Assembly: GCA_910578795.1 (NCBI GenBank)
Contig: CAJTSD010000078.1
Location: forward strand, 1 to 6,385
Reading direction: 5' to 3'
Source: an uncultured Lachnospiraceae bacterium
GTDB lineage: Bacteria > Bacillota > Clostridia > Lachnospirales > Lachnospiraceae
DNA: 6,385 nucleotides
Position numbers and translations under genes: made by a program
Notes under the pieces: generated by a model
Database searches by the model: none
Told to the model about the DNA's origin: nothing
What the model saw: only the letters and a program-made list of their open reading frames with translations
Shown here: in pieces, positions 1-5,820 of the stretch
Numbering within the stretch: the stretch's first letter is position 1
Layout of the letters: each line of letters begins with the position of its first letter

Positions 1-109
1 GGGACTGAGTGTTCTTCTGATAACCATGGGGCTGATGCCGGATATTTGTAATTTTATCAGTTCACAGATGCAGCAGATGGTTGTAGCTACTGTGGAGGGC
101 TTGATGTGA
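1..109 (+). CDS. fliR: Flagellar export gate protein FliR, C-terminal fragment
   Basis: Only the last 35 codons lie in the window, read in frame from base 2 and ending at TGA 107-109; the 5' part is outside. The visible peptide starts with the hydrophobic stretch GLSVLLITMGLMPD and ends in a polar, Met/Gln-rich amphipathic tail (SSQMQQMVVATVEGLM). This fits the last membrane segment and short tail of FliR, an inner-membrane component that assembles with FliP and FliQ into the export channel of the flagellar type III secretion system. The fragment alone is too short for a firm family call. The identification rests mainly on position, because fliR directly precedes flhB in most flagellar operons, and on the translational overlap: its stop shares one base with the flhB ATG (TGATG), which suggests coupled synthesis. 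An unrelated short membrane-protein tail cannot be excluded from the sequence alone. Confidence 0.8.
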   Translation, partial: GLSVLLITMGLMPDICNFISSQMQQMVVATVEGLM

Positions 110-1218
110 TGTTGGAATTAGATTTGCAGTATTTTGCCAAGGAGGGTCCCGGTGGTGAGAAAACTGAGGAACCTACTTCGAAAAAGAAAGAAGATACACG
201 AAAAGAAGGTAAGGTTGCAAAAAGTAAGGAGATGTCGAGCGGTGTGCAGCTGATCGCTCTTTTTATTATACTTAAATTTTGGGTCGGTCAAATGGGTGTG
301 AATTTTATGGAACTTTTTGGTGAGATTTACGAGAAGATTCCTGTTTATACCACATATTGGGGAGGAAGGGTTGTTTCTTCCGATTATAAAATTTTGTTTA
401 ATGGCGTTTTCGTGGAGCTTTTGATACAGCTTCTGCCTTTTTTCCTGGTAGGTGTCGCAATATCAGTATTGGTGAATATGCTTCAGTTTAAGTTTAAGAT
501 ATCAACAAAACCATTGCAGCCGAAATTTAGCAAGTTAAACCCGATTTCCGGAATGAAAAAACTTTTTTCTAAAGAAAAGATAATGGAGCTGTTAAAGTCA
601 GTTGCAAAGATTATTTTGATCATGTGGGTTGTATACGATACAATTAAGGATGATTGGGTCTACTTGGTTAAATTTTATCAGATGCCGTTAAATCAGGCAT
701 TAGAACTTATTGGCAGTGTCGTCATTAATATGGGACTGCGGATTTCTTTGGTATTTATGGTTATCGCTTTCGTGGATTTGATTTATGAAAGGTGGAAATT
801 CAAGGAAGATATCAAGATGACGAAGCAGGAGGTTAAGGACGAGTATAAGAATGCGGAAGGTGATCCGCAGATTAAGGGTAAGATCAGACAGAAGATGCGT
901 GAGGCTTCCCAAAGGAGAATGATGCAGGATGTGCCAAAGGCAGATGTAGTCATTACAAACCCGACGCACTTTGCCGTTGCGATACGATATGACGCAAATG
1001 AGGGTTCAGCGCCAAAGGTTCTTGCAAAGGGGGCGGATTTTTTGGCACAGAAGATCAAAGAAATTGCAAGAGAAAATAATGTGGAGATTGTTGAGAATAA
1101 ACCGCTTGCGCGAATGCTTTATGCGAATGTGGATGTGGGGCAGGAAGTGCCTCCTGAGCTTTATCAGTCCGTTGCAGAGGTTCTTGCCCTTGTGTATAAA
1201 ATGCAGGGAAAAATATAG
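109..1218 (+). CDS. flhB: Flagellar export switch protein FlhB
   Basis: This is a 369-residue protein of normal FlhB length. FlhB is an inner-membrane part of the flagellar type III export gate that switches secretion from rod/hook to filament substrates. The charged N-terminus (GEKTEEPTSKKK, about residues 17-28) is the family hallmark. Four hydrophobic segments follow, at about 45-61, 98-124, 162-178 and 202-225, then a basic cytoplasmic domain. The self-cleavage motif NPTH is intact at 284-287 (codons 958-969), with cleavage expected between N284 and P285. The conserved region after it (HFAVAIRYD, then KVLAKGADFLAQKI, then ENKPLARMLY) is present. I chose ATG 109, which overlaps the fliR stop and has GGAGGG at 94-99, 9 nt upstream. 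An in-frame GTG at 106 would add one residue but has only 6 nt spacing. The stop is TAG 1216-1218. The gene is followed by a non-coding gap with a terminator, so it probably closes the upstream transcription unit. Confidence 0.97.
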   Translation: MLELDLQYFAKEGPGGEKTEEPTSKKKEDTRKEGKVAKSKEMSSGVQLIALFIILKFWVGQMGVNFMELFGEIYEKIPVYTTYWGGRVVSSDYKILFNGVFVELLIQLLPFFLVGVAISVLVNMLQFKFKISTKPLQPKFSKLNPISGMKKLFSKEKIMELLKSVAKIILIMWVVYDTIKDDWVYLVKFYQMPLNQALELIGSVVINMGLRISLVFMVIAFVDLIYERWKFKEDIKMTKQEVKDEYKNAEGDPQIKGKIRQKMREASQRRMMQDVPKADVVITNPTHFAVAIRYDANEGSAPKVLAKGADFLAQKIKEIARENNVEIVENKPLARMLYANVDVGQEVPPELYQSVAEVLALVYKMQGKI

Positions 1219-1235
1219 AGATTTGTTTGTTTATT

Positions 1236-1291
1236 GAAGTTTACATAAAATATCAAAAGAATAAGATATGTATCCTTATTATGTAAACTTC
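1236..1291. repeat. 13-bp perfect inverted repeat with nested hairpin in the flhB-flhA gap
   Basis: The arms are GAAGTTTACATAA (1236-1248) and its exact reverse complement TTATGTAAACTTC (1279-1291), separated by 30 nt. In RNA an inner stem can stack directly on the outer one: 1262-1267 pairs with 1272-1278 (one bulged C at 1274, loop 1268-1271). This leaves a 13-nt bulge on the 5' side only. No T-run follows, so it does not look like an intrinsic terminator by itself. It lies 17 nt after the flhB stop and could protect the 3' end of the upstream mRNA or, as DNA, bind a dimeric regulator. The pairing is seen directly; the function is unknown. Confidence 0.75.
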
Positions 1292-1314
1292 AGGAATGAT
1301 AAGATCAATTGTTG

Positions 1315-1365
1315 CAAAAGACTTTTTGTGGGGTAAAAACGCACATAGGTCTTTTGTTTTATTTG
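1315..1365 (+). terminator. Probable intrinsic terminator after flhB
   Basis: CAAAAGAC (1315-1322) pairs perfectly with GTCTTTTG (1349-1356). The stem extends imperfectly inward: a T1323/G1348 wobble, T1324-A1347, one T/T mismatch, T1326-A1345, a bulged T1327, then GTG 1328-1330 with CAC 1342-1344. This leaves an 11-nt loop. The stem is followed directly by TTTTATTTG (1357-1365). The stem is long but AT-rich at its base, and the T-run is broken by one A, so read-through is likely to be partial. It would end transcription from the fliR-flhB unit ahead of the flhA promoter. Confidence 0.7.
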
Positions 1366-1386
1366 TACAAGATTTATGAAAATTAT

Positions 1387-1443
1387 AAAAAAATCAAAAA
1401 ATTACAAATTATTATAGACTAATTATGTAAATTGTGAGATAAT
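1387..1443 (+). promoter_or_regulatory. Probable housekeeping-sigma promoter for flhA
   Basis: The -35 box is TAGACT (1415-1420, 4 of 6 match to TTGACA). The spacer is 17 bp. The -10 box is GATAAT (1438-1443, 5 of 6 match to TATAAT), with an extended -10 TG at 1435-1436 one base before it. Two A-tracts, A7 at 1387-1393 and A6 at 1396-1401, sit about 9 bp apart just upstream of the -35 region, like an UP element. Transcription would start near 1450, giving a leader of about 54 nt before flhA. It lies just downstream of the terminator, which supports a fresh start of transcription here. I found no flagellar-sigma (TAAA / GCCGATAA type) match in the gap. The region is very AT-rich, so chance -10-like matches are a risk. 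Confidence 0.6.
1423..1431 (+). promoter_or_regulatory. Candidate operator: third copy of TTATGTAAA inside the flhA promoter spacer
   Basis: TTATGTAAA occurs here, between the -35 and -10 boxes, again at 1279-1287 (with one preceding base shared, ATTATGTAAA) and in inverted orientation at 1240-1248, where the latter two form the core of the upstream inverted repeat. A protein bound at the spacer copy would block RNA polymerase, and the upstream pair could act as an auxiliary site. The three copies are seen directly. Their role as an operator is inference, and an AT-rich gap makes coincidence possible. Confidence 0.3.
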
Positions 1444-1503
1444 TTATGATGTTAGGAAATAGGAAGAATATTTTATTATTAGGAGTTAAGGGGGAAAAGG
1501 AAC

Positions 1504-3543
1504 ATGCAGATGAAAAAAGCGGACATTGGCGTAGCCTTATATTTGCTGTGTGCGATCATCATGCTAATTGTACCGATTAGCAGTACGATGCTGGATGTAT
1601 TGCTTGCACTCAATATATCACTGGCATTTACAATCATGTTTACCTCAATGTTTGCAAAAGAAGTGTTGGATTTATCATTTTATCCCACGATTTTGCTGTT
1701 TACGACGATTTTCAGAATCGCGTTGAACGTATCGTCGACAAGGTTGATTCTTTCAACGGGAAATCCGGGAAACGTTGTTGCAACATTCGGTAATTTCGTA
1801 GGCGGCGGTGACTTGGTAATTGGTGTCGTTGTATTTATTATTCTGATTATTGTGCAGTTTGTCGTTATTAATAAAGGTTCTGAACGAGTTGCCGAGGTAA
1901 CTGCAAGATTTACATTGGATGCGATGCCCGGTAAGCAGATGGCGATTGACGCGGATTTGAATACAGGTGCAATTACGGATGCGGAAGCGAAAAAACAGAG
2001 GGAGAAGCTGCAACAGGAATCAAGCTTCTTTGGATCGATGGATGGTGCCGTGAAATATGTAAAGGGAGATGCCGCGGCAGGTCTGATTATTACAGGTGTT
2101 AATATTGTAGGCGGTATTCTCATGGGTGTCTTGAGGCAGGGCATGGATTTCGGGGCAGCCGCAGATAAATATCTGATTCTGACAATCGGTGACGGTCTGG
2201 TAAGCCAGATTCCTTCACTGCTTATTTCGTTATCAACGGGTATTCTTGTAACAAAGGGCTCGAAAGAGGCAGATTTTGGTACGGTGCTTGTGGGGCAGCT
2301 TTTTGGTATACCTAAAGTACTTTATTTGGTAGGCGCCGTTTTGGCATTTTTGGGTATTGTGACACCGTTAAATCCATTGATTTTCGTAGTGATGGGTGTT
2401 ATCTTTATTGTATGCGGACGGATTATTGCAAATACGATTGAAGTGGCAAGAATAGAAGCGGAAACAGAAGAGGTGGAGGATATTGGTGATGAGATCCGAA
2501 AACCGGAAAACGTCACCTCGCTTTTACAGGTTGACCCGATTGAGCTTGAGTTTGGTTATGGTATTATTCCGCTTGCGGATGTCAATCAGGGTGGAGACCT
2601 GCTTGACCGTGTTGTCATGATTCGAAGGCAGATCGCGTTGGAGCTTGGTACAGTTGTACCGATTATCCGACTGCGGGATAATATCCAGTTAAATCCGAAT
2701 CAGTATATTATTAAGATAAAAGGCATACAGGTGAGCGAAGGTGAAATACTGTTTGACCATTATATGGCGATGAATCCCGGTTTTGTGGAGGAGGAGATTT
2801 CGGGTATTCCGACCTTTGAGCCGTCTTTCCACCTTCCGGCAATATGGATTACAGAAAGTCAAAGAGAGCGTGCGGAGAGTGTGGGATATACGGTTGTGGA
2901 TCCGCCTTCCATTATTGCGACACACTTGACGGAGATTATCAGACAGTATCTTGCAGACCTGCTTACAAGACAGGATGTACAGAATCTTGTAAACAATGTA
3001 AAGGAATCAAATCCTTCCCTTGTGGAAGAGCTTGTGCCAAAGCTTTTGGGACTTGGAGACATCCAAAAAGTATTGCAGAATTTATTAAAGGAAGGCATTT
3101 CCGTGAGAGACCTTGTTACGATTTTTGAAACGCTTGCAGACCATGCGGCAGCAACAAGAGACACGGATATTCTTACGGAATATGTAAGACAGAGTTTAAA
3201 GAGAGCGATTTCCAATAAATACTTCCCGATGAACGAAACGACGAGTGTTGTGACGTTGGATCCCAGCCTGGAACAGGAAATTATGGGAAGTGTGAAGCAG
3301 ACAGAGCAGGGCGCTTATCTGACATTGGAACCGGAAAAGACAAAGTCAATTATGTCGTCTGTGGAATCTGAGATTGGAAAGCTTGAAAAGCTTGGTAAAA
3401 ATCCGATTGTGATTACTTCGCCGATTGTCAGAATGTACTTTAAACGGTTGACAGAGGATTACTATAAGGATTTGGTTGTTGTATCTTATAATGAAATTGA
3501 TTCGAATGTTGAATTACAGTCGGTAGGGATGGTGACAGCATGA
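1504..3543 (+). CDS. flhA: Flagellar export gate protein FlhA
   Basis: This is a 679-residue protein of usual FlhA length. FlhA forms the nonameric export gate of the flagellar type III system, which uses proton motive force and docks chaperone-substrate complexes. About eight membrane segments occupy residues 1-307: roughly 8-26, 31-50, 60-78, 104-122, 191-210, 225-249, 270-287 and 290-308. The cytoplasmic loop after segment 4 carries the FHIPEP-family signature from R128 to D151 (RVAEVTARF, then LDAMPGKQM, then DAD). D189 in KGDAAAG matches the Asp implicated in proton-coupled export in Salmonella FlhA (D208). After a charged linker (about 309-335) comes the large C-terminal export-docking domain, ending at 679. 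I chose ATG 1504 because AAGGGGG at 1488-1494 is spaced 9 nt from it; AGGAG at 1481-1485 is a second purine tract, and ATG 1510 is a possible in-frame alternative. Its stop overlaps the flhF start by 4 nt (ATGA). Confidence 0.98.
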   Translation: MQMKKADIGVALYLLCAIIMLIVPISSTMLDVLLALNISLAFTIMFTSMFAKEVLDLSFYPTILLFTTIFRIALNVSSTRLILSTGNPGNVVATFGNFVGGGDLVIGVVVFIILIIVQFVVINKGSERVAEVTARFTLDAMPGKQMAIDADLNTGAITDAEAKKQREKLQQESSFFGSMDGAVKYVKGDAAAGLIITGVNIVGGILMGVLRQGMDFGAAADKYLILTIGDGLVSQIPSLLISLSTGILVTKGSKEADFGTVLVGQLFGIPKVLYLVGAVLAFLGIVTPLNPLIFVVMGVIFIVCGRIIANTIEVARIEAETEEVEDIGDEIRKPENVTSLLQVDPIELEFGYGIIPLADVNQGGDLLDRVVMIRRQIALELGTVVPIIRLRDNIQLNPNQYIIKIKGIQVSEGEILFDHYMAMNPGFVEEEISGIPTFEPSFHLPAIWITESQRERAESVGYTVVDPPSIIATHLTEIIRQYLADLLTRQDVQNLVNNVKESNPSLVEELVPKLLGLGDIQKVLQNLLKEGISVRDLVTIFETLADHAAATRDTDILTEYVRQSLKRAISNKYFPMNETTSVVTLDPSLEQEIMGSVKQTEQGAYLTLEPEKTKSIMSSVESEIGKLEKLGKNPIVITSPIVRMYFKRLTEDYYKDLVVVSYNEIDSNVELQSVGMVTA

Positions 3544-4889
3544 TAATAAAGAAATTTCAAGGAAAAACAAAAGAGGAAGCGCTTGAGAACGCAAAGAAAG
3601 AGCTTGGTGACGGACTTGTTGAGATGAATGTTAAGACAATTAAGGCAAAAGGTTTTCTTGGGATGTTTAAAGGGAATAAAATAGAGGTTACTGTGGCAAA
3701 AGAGGAAGAAAACGAAAAATACACAGCACAAGGAGGACAGACCAGTGAAGTTCAAAAGGACGGCGTTGCGATGTCCCTAAGCCAGACAGGCATACCCAAA
3801 CCGCAGCCGGAAGAAAAAAACGAACCCCAAAAGGAATCTGATGCAGCGTCTGTCGGACAGGCTGTGGCAGATATCCTGTCAGCTTTTCCGCAGACCGGCG
3901 AAGCTTCAAAAACCAAACCGGTGTCTGCGTATGCAGGAAAAGAAGGCAGGGAGGAAGGCAAGACAAACGAGCTTGAGGAAAAGCTTGATAATCTTCAAAA
4001 TCTGATTGAAAAACAGCTTTCACAAAAAGACAGTAAAATGCAGTCTGATGAGGTAAAAACTGAGGAAGGCGACATAAAAGAGGAAAACAGGGAACGGGTA
4101 AATTTTCTTAGGCTTTTATACAATAAAATGATAGACAATGAAATTAATGAGAAATATGCCAATGAAATCATTGATGAAATTGATAAGAACTGCAAGCCTG
4201 ATGTGACTATGGATTTTATGCTTTCGGAAATCTATCAGAGAATGATTTTAAAGCTTGGGAAGCCGTATGTTATGGAAGAGAATGAGCATAGTCCGCGTGT
4301 TATCTTTTTTGTGGGACCGACGGGGGTAGGAAAAACTACGACAATAGCAAAAATTGCATCATCATTTCGTGTAGAGCACAAAAAGAAAGTAGCGCTTCTT
4401 ACGGCAGATACCTATAGGATTGCGGCCGCAGAACAGCTCAGAACGTATGCCAATATTTTGGAAGTCCCGTTCCGTGTTGTATATACGGCGGGAGAAATTG
4501 CCGGAGCGATTGAGGATTTCCGTGATTATGACTATATTTTGGTTGATACGACCGGACATTCACCGAACAATGAGGCGCAGTGTGAAAGTATGAATGACTT
4601 GATCAGTTCCGTGGAAACGACAGCCATGAAAGAAGTATTTTTAGTGTTGTCGGCATCGACAAAGTATCGGGATTTGATGAAGATTGCAGATACATACAAA
4701 GAAATAGCGGATTATAAATTAATATTTACAAAGCTGGACGAAACGTCTACACTGGGGAATATATACAATTTAAAGCTCTATACAGGTGCTGCGCTTTCTT
4801 ATATTACTTGTGGACAGAATGTACCGGATGATATTGAATATTTCAATCCACAGGCTACAGTAAAGCAGTTACTCGGGGGAAGGCGCTAA
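3540..4889 (+). CDS. flhF: Flagellar SRP-type GTPase FlhF
   Basis: This 449-residue member of the SRP GTPase family (with Ffh and FtsY) helps set flagellar site and number at the membrane. The N-terminal B domain (about 1-55) begins MIIKKFQGKTKEEALENAKK and contains KAKGFLGMFKGNKIEV, typical of FlhF. A variable Pro/Gln/Glu/Lys-rich linker follows (about 56-145), then a predicted charged helical stretch (143-185) and the N domain (about 185-250). The G domain has the P-loop GPTGVGKT (259-266), TADTYR (288-293) with EQLRTY, the G3 motif DTTGH (336-340), TKLD (397-400) and the closing region SYITCGQNVPDDIE (420-433). G3 is DTTGH where SRP GTPases usually have DTAGR. The start overlaps the flhA stop (ATGA), with a modest AGGG at 3525-3528, 11 nt upstream, so translational coupling is likely. 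It precedes its regulator gene flhG, the usual arrangement. Confidence 0.95.
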   Translation: MIIKKFQGKTKEEALENAKKELGDGLVEMNVKTIKAKGFLGMFKGNKIEVTVAKEEENEKYTAQGGQTSEVQKDGVAMSLSQTGIPKPQPEEKNEPQKESDAASVGQAVADILSAFPQTGEASKTKPVSAYAGKEGREEGKTNELEEKLDNLQNLIEKQLSQKDSKMQSDEVKTEEGDIKEENRERVNFLRLLYNKMIDNEINEKYANEIIDEIDKNCKPDVTMDFMLSEIYQRMILKLGKPYVMEENEHSPRVIFFVGPTGVGKTTTIAKIASSFRVEHKKKVALLTADTYRIAAAEQLRTYANILEVPFRVVYTAGEIAGAIEDFRDYDYILVDTTGHSPNNEAQCESMNDLISSVETTAMKEVFLVLSASTKYRDLMKIADTYKEIADYKLIFTKLDETSTLGNIYNLKLYTGAALSYITCGQNVPDDIEYFNPQATVKQLLGGRR

Positions 4890-4890
4890 T

Positions 4891-4895
4891 GGAGG
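4891..4895 (+). promoter_or_regulatory. Ribosome binding site deciding the flhG start
   Basis: GGAGG lies 8 nt before ATG 4904. It overlaps the first codons of the alternative reading that would begin at ATG 4889. The strong match and ideal spacing favour the downstream ATG, although GGGGGAAGG at 4875-4883 could also serve ATG 4889 with a short 5-nt spacing. Confidence 0.6.
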
Positions 4896-4903
4896 TTAAA
4901 AGT

Positions 4904-5797
4904 ATGGATCAGGCAGAACAATTAAGAAATGTCATAAAATTAAATCCTGTACCGCGGCCTCTTGCAAGAATTATCACAGTGACAAGTGGTAAAGGAGGCG
5001 TAGGGAAATCAAATACATCAATTAACCTTGCCTGTCAGTTTAAAAAGTTAGGACAGAGGGTATTAATTTTGGATGCAGACTTTGGACTGGCAAATATCGA
5101 AATTATGTTCGGGACTGTGCCAAAGCACAATTTCTGTGATTTGATTTACCAGGGAAAAAGCATTACGGATATCATAACATGGGGACCTATGGACATAGGA
5201 TTTATATCAGGTGGCTCAGGGATATCAGGTCTCTCTAATTTAAGTCAGGATTACCTGAATTATATTATCCAAAATCTTGCAAAACTGGATGCGATTGCCG
5301 ATATTGTTATTATAGATACGGGTGCCGGCATATCGGATGCAGTACTTGATTTTTTGGTGGCAAGCGGTGAAATCCTTTTGGTAGCAACACCGGAGCCTAC
5401 ATCAATAACAGATTCCTACTCGCTTCTCAAGGCGTTAAATCGCCATCCGAGGTTTTTGCGGGAGGATTCAAAAATAAAAGTGATTGCAAATAAGGTTTCG
5501 AGTGACACAGAGGGAGAAACGATGTATAATAAACTTAATACGGTTGTCAATCGATATCTCAAACTTCCGATTTCGTATTTGGGAGCGATTCCACAGGACT
5601 ATCATCTCGAAGACGCCGTAATGCAGCAAAAACCTGTAAGTATGCAGAGTCCCAATTCCAAATCGGCACGTGCCTACGAGAAGATGGCATATGTCCTTAT
5701 GGATAAGGAATATGACAAATCCCTTGTAAAGAGAGGCATGGCCGCCTTTTTCTCACACATTGTGGCAGGCAATAAAAAAACGGGACAGCTGCTATAA
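4904..5797 (+). CDS. flhG: MinD-like ATPase FlhG (YlxH), regulator of flagellar number
   Basis: This is a 297-residue ParA/MinD-family ATPase that controls flagellar number and placement with FlhF. From ATG 4904, DQAEQLR occupies residues 2-8. This is the conserved DQAxxLR activator motif that stimulates FlhF GTPase in characterised FlhG proteins. The deviant Walker A motif SGKGGVGKS (28-36) has the signature lysine K30 and the P-loop lysine K35. Walker A' is DADFGLAN (57-64) and the switch/Walker B region is IIDTGAG (136-142). The C-terminal stretch LVKRGMAAFFSHIVAG (about 274-289) could form the amphipathic membrane-targeting helix known in MinD and FlhG; this is inferred from composition. 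I chose ATG 4904 because of GGAGG 8 nt upstream and because the family usually starts close to DQA. ATG 4889, which overlaps the flhF stop (TAATG), would add MEVKS and cannot be ruled out. The gene is probably co-transcribed with flhF. Confidence 0.95.
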   Translation: MDQAEQLRNVIKLNPVPRPLARIITVTSGKGGVGKSNTSINLACQFKKLGQRVLILDADFGLANIEIMFGTVPKHNFCDLIYQGKSITDIITWGPMDIGFISGGSGISGLSNLSQDYLNYIIQNLAKLDAIADIVIIDTGAGISDAVLDFLVASGEILLVATPEPTSITDSYSLLKALNRHPRFLREDSKIKVIANKVSSDTEGETMYNKLNTVVNRYLKLPISYLGAIPQDYHLEDAVMQQKPVSMQSPNSKSARAYEKMAYVLMDKEYDKSLVKRGMAAFFSHIVAGNKKTGQLL

Positions 5798-5820
5798 AGA
5801 AAAATGCGTAGGAGGAGTTT

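Noticed and set aside
106..108. GTG 106 as the flhB start
   Set aside because: It adds one residue only. ATG 109 has the better codon and better spacing from GGAGGG, and it forms the common TGATG overlap with fliR.
1296..1379. Small 27-codon reading frame (ATG 1296 to TGA 1379) in the flhB-flhA gap
   Set aside because: It runs through the probable terminator hairpin, has no properly spaced ribosome binding site (AGG lies only a base or two before the ATG), and its peptide shows no recognisable motif.
1219..1503. Riboswitch, tRNA or CRISPR array in the longest gap
   Set aside because: No conserved aptamer core, cloverleaf or regularly spaced repeat is visible; only the hairpins, promoter and short repeats described.
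1446..1577. Short frame starting at ATGATG 1446 and running out of frame into the start of flhA
   Set aside because: Its start lies beside the predicted -10 box and at the expected transcription start, so it would lack a leader and a ribosome binding site. The downstream part is only the +2 shadow of flhA.
1680..2144. Long reverse-strand open frame opposite flhA, and similar reverse frames opposite flhB, flhF and the PilZ gene
   Set aside because: These are antisense shadows of well-supported genes: they give low-complexity or Cys/Ser/Ile-rich peptides and have no domain or ribosome binding site support.
2844..3128. Same-strand 94-codon frame inside flhA
   Set aside because: It is fully contained in the conserved FlhA C-terminal domain in another frame, and the Cys-rich peptide has no recognisable motif.
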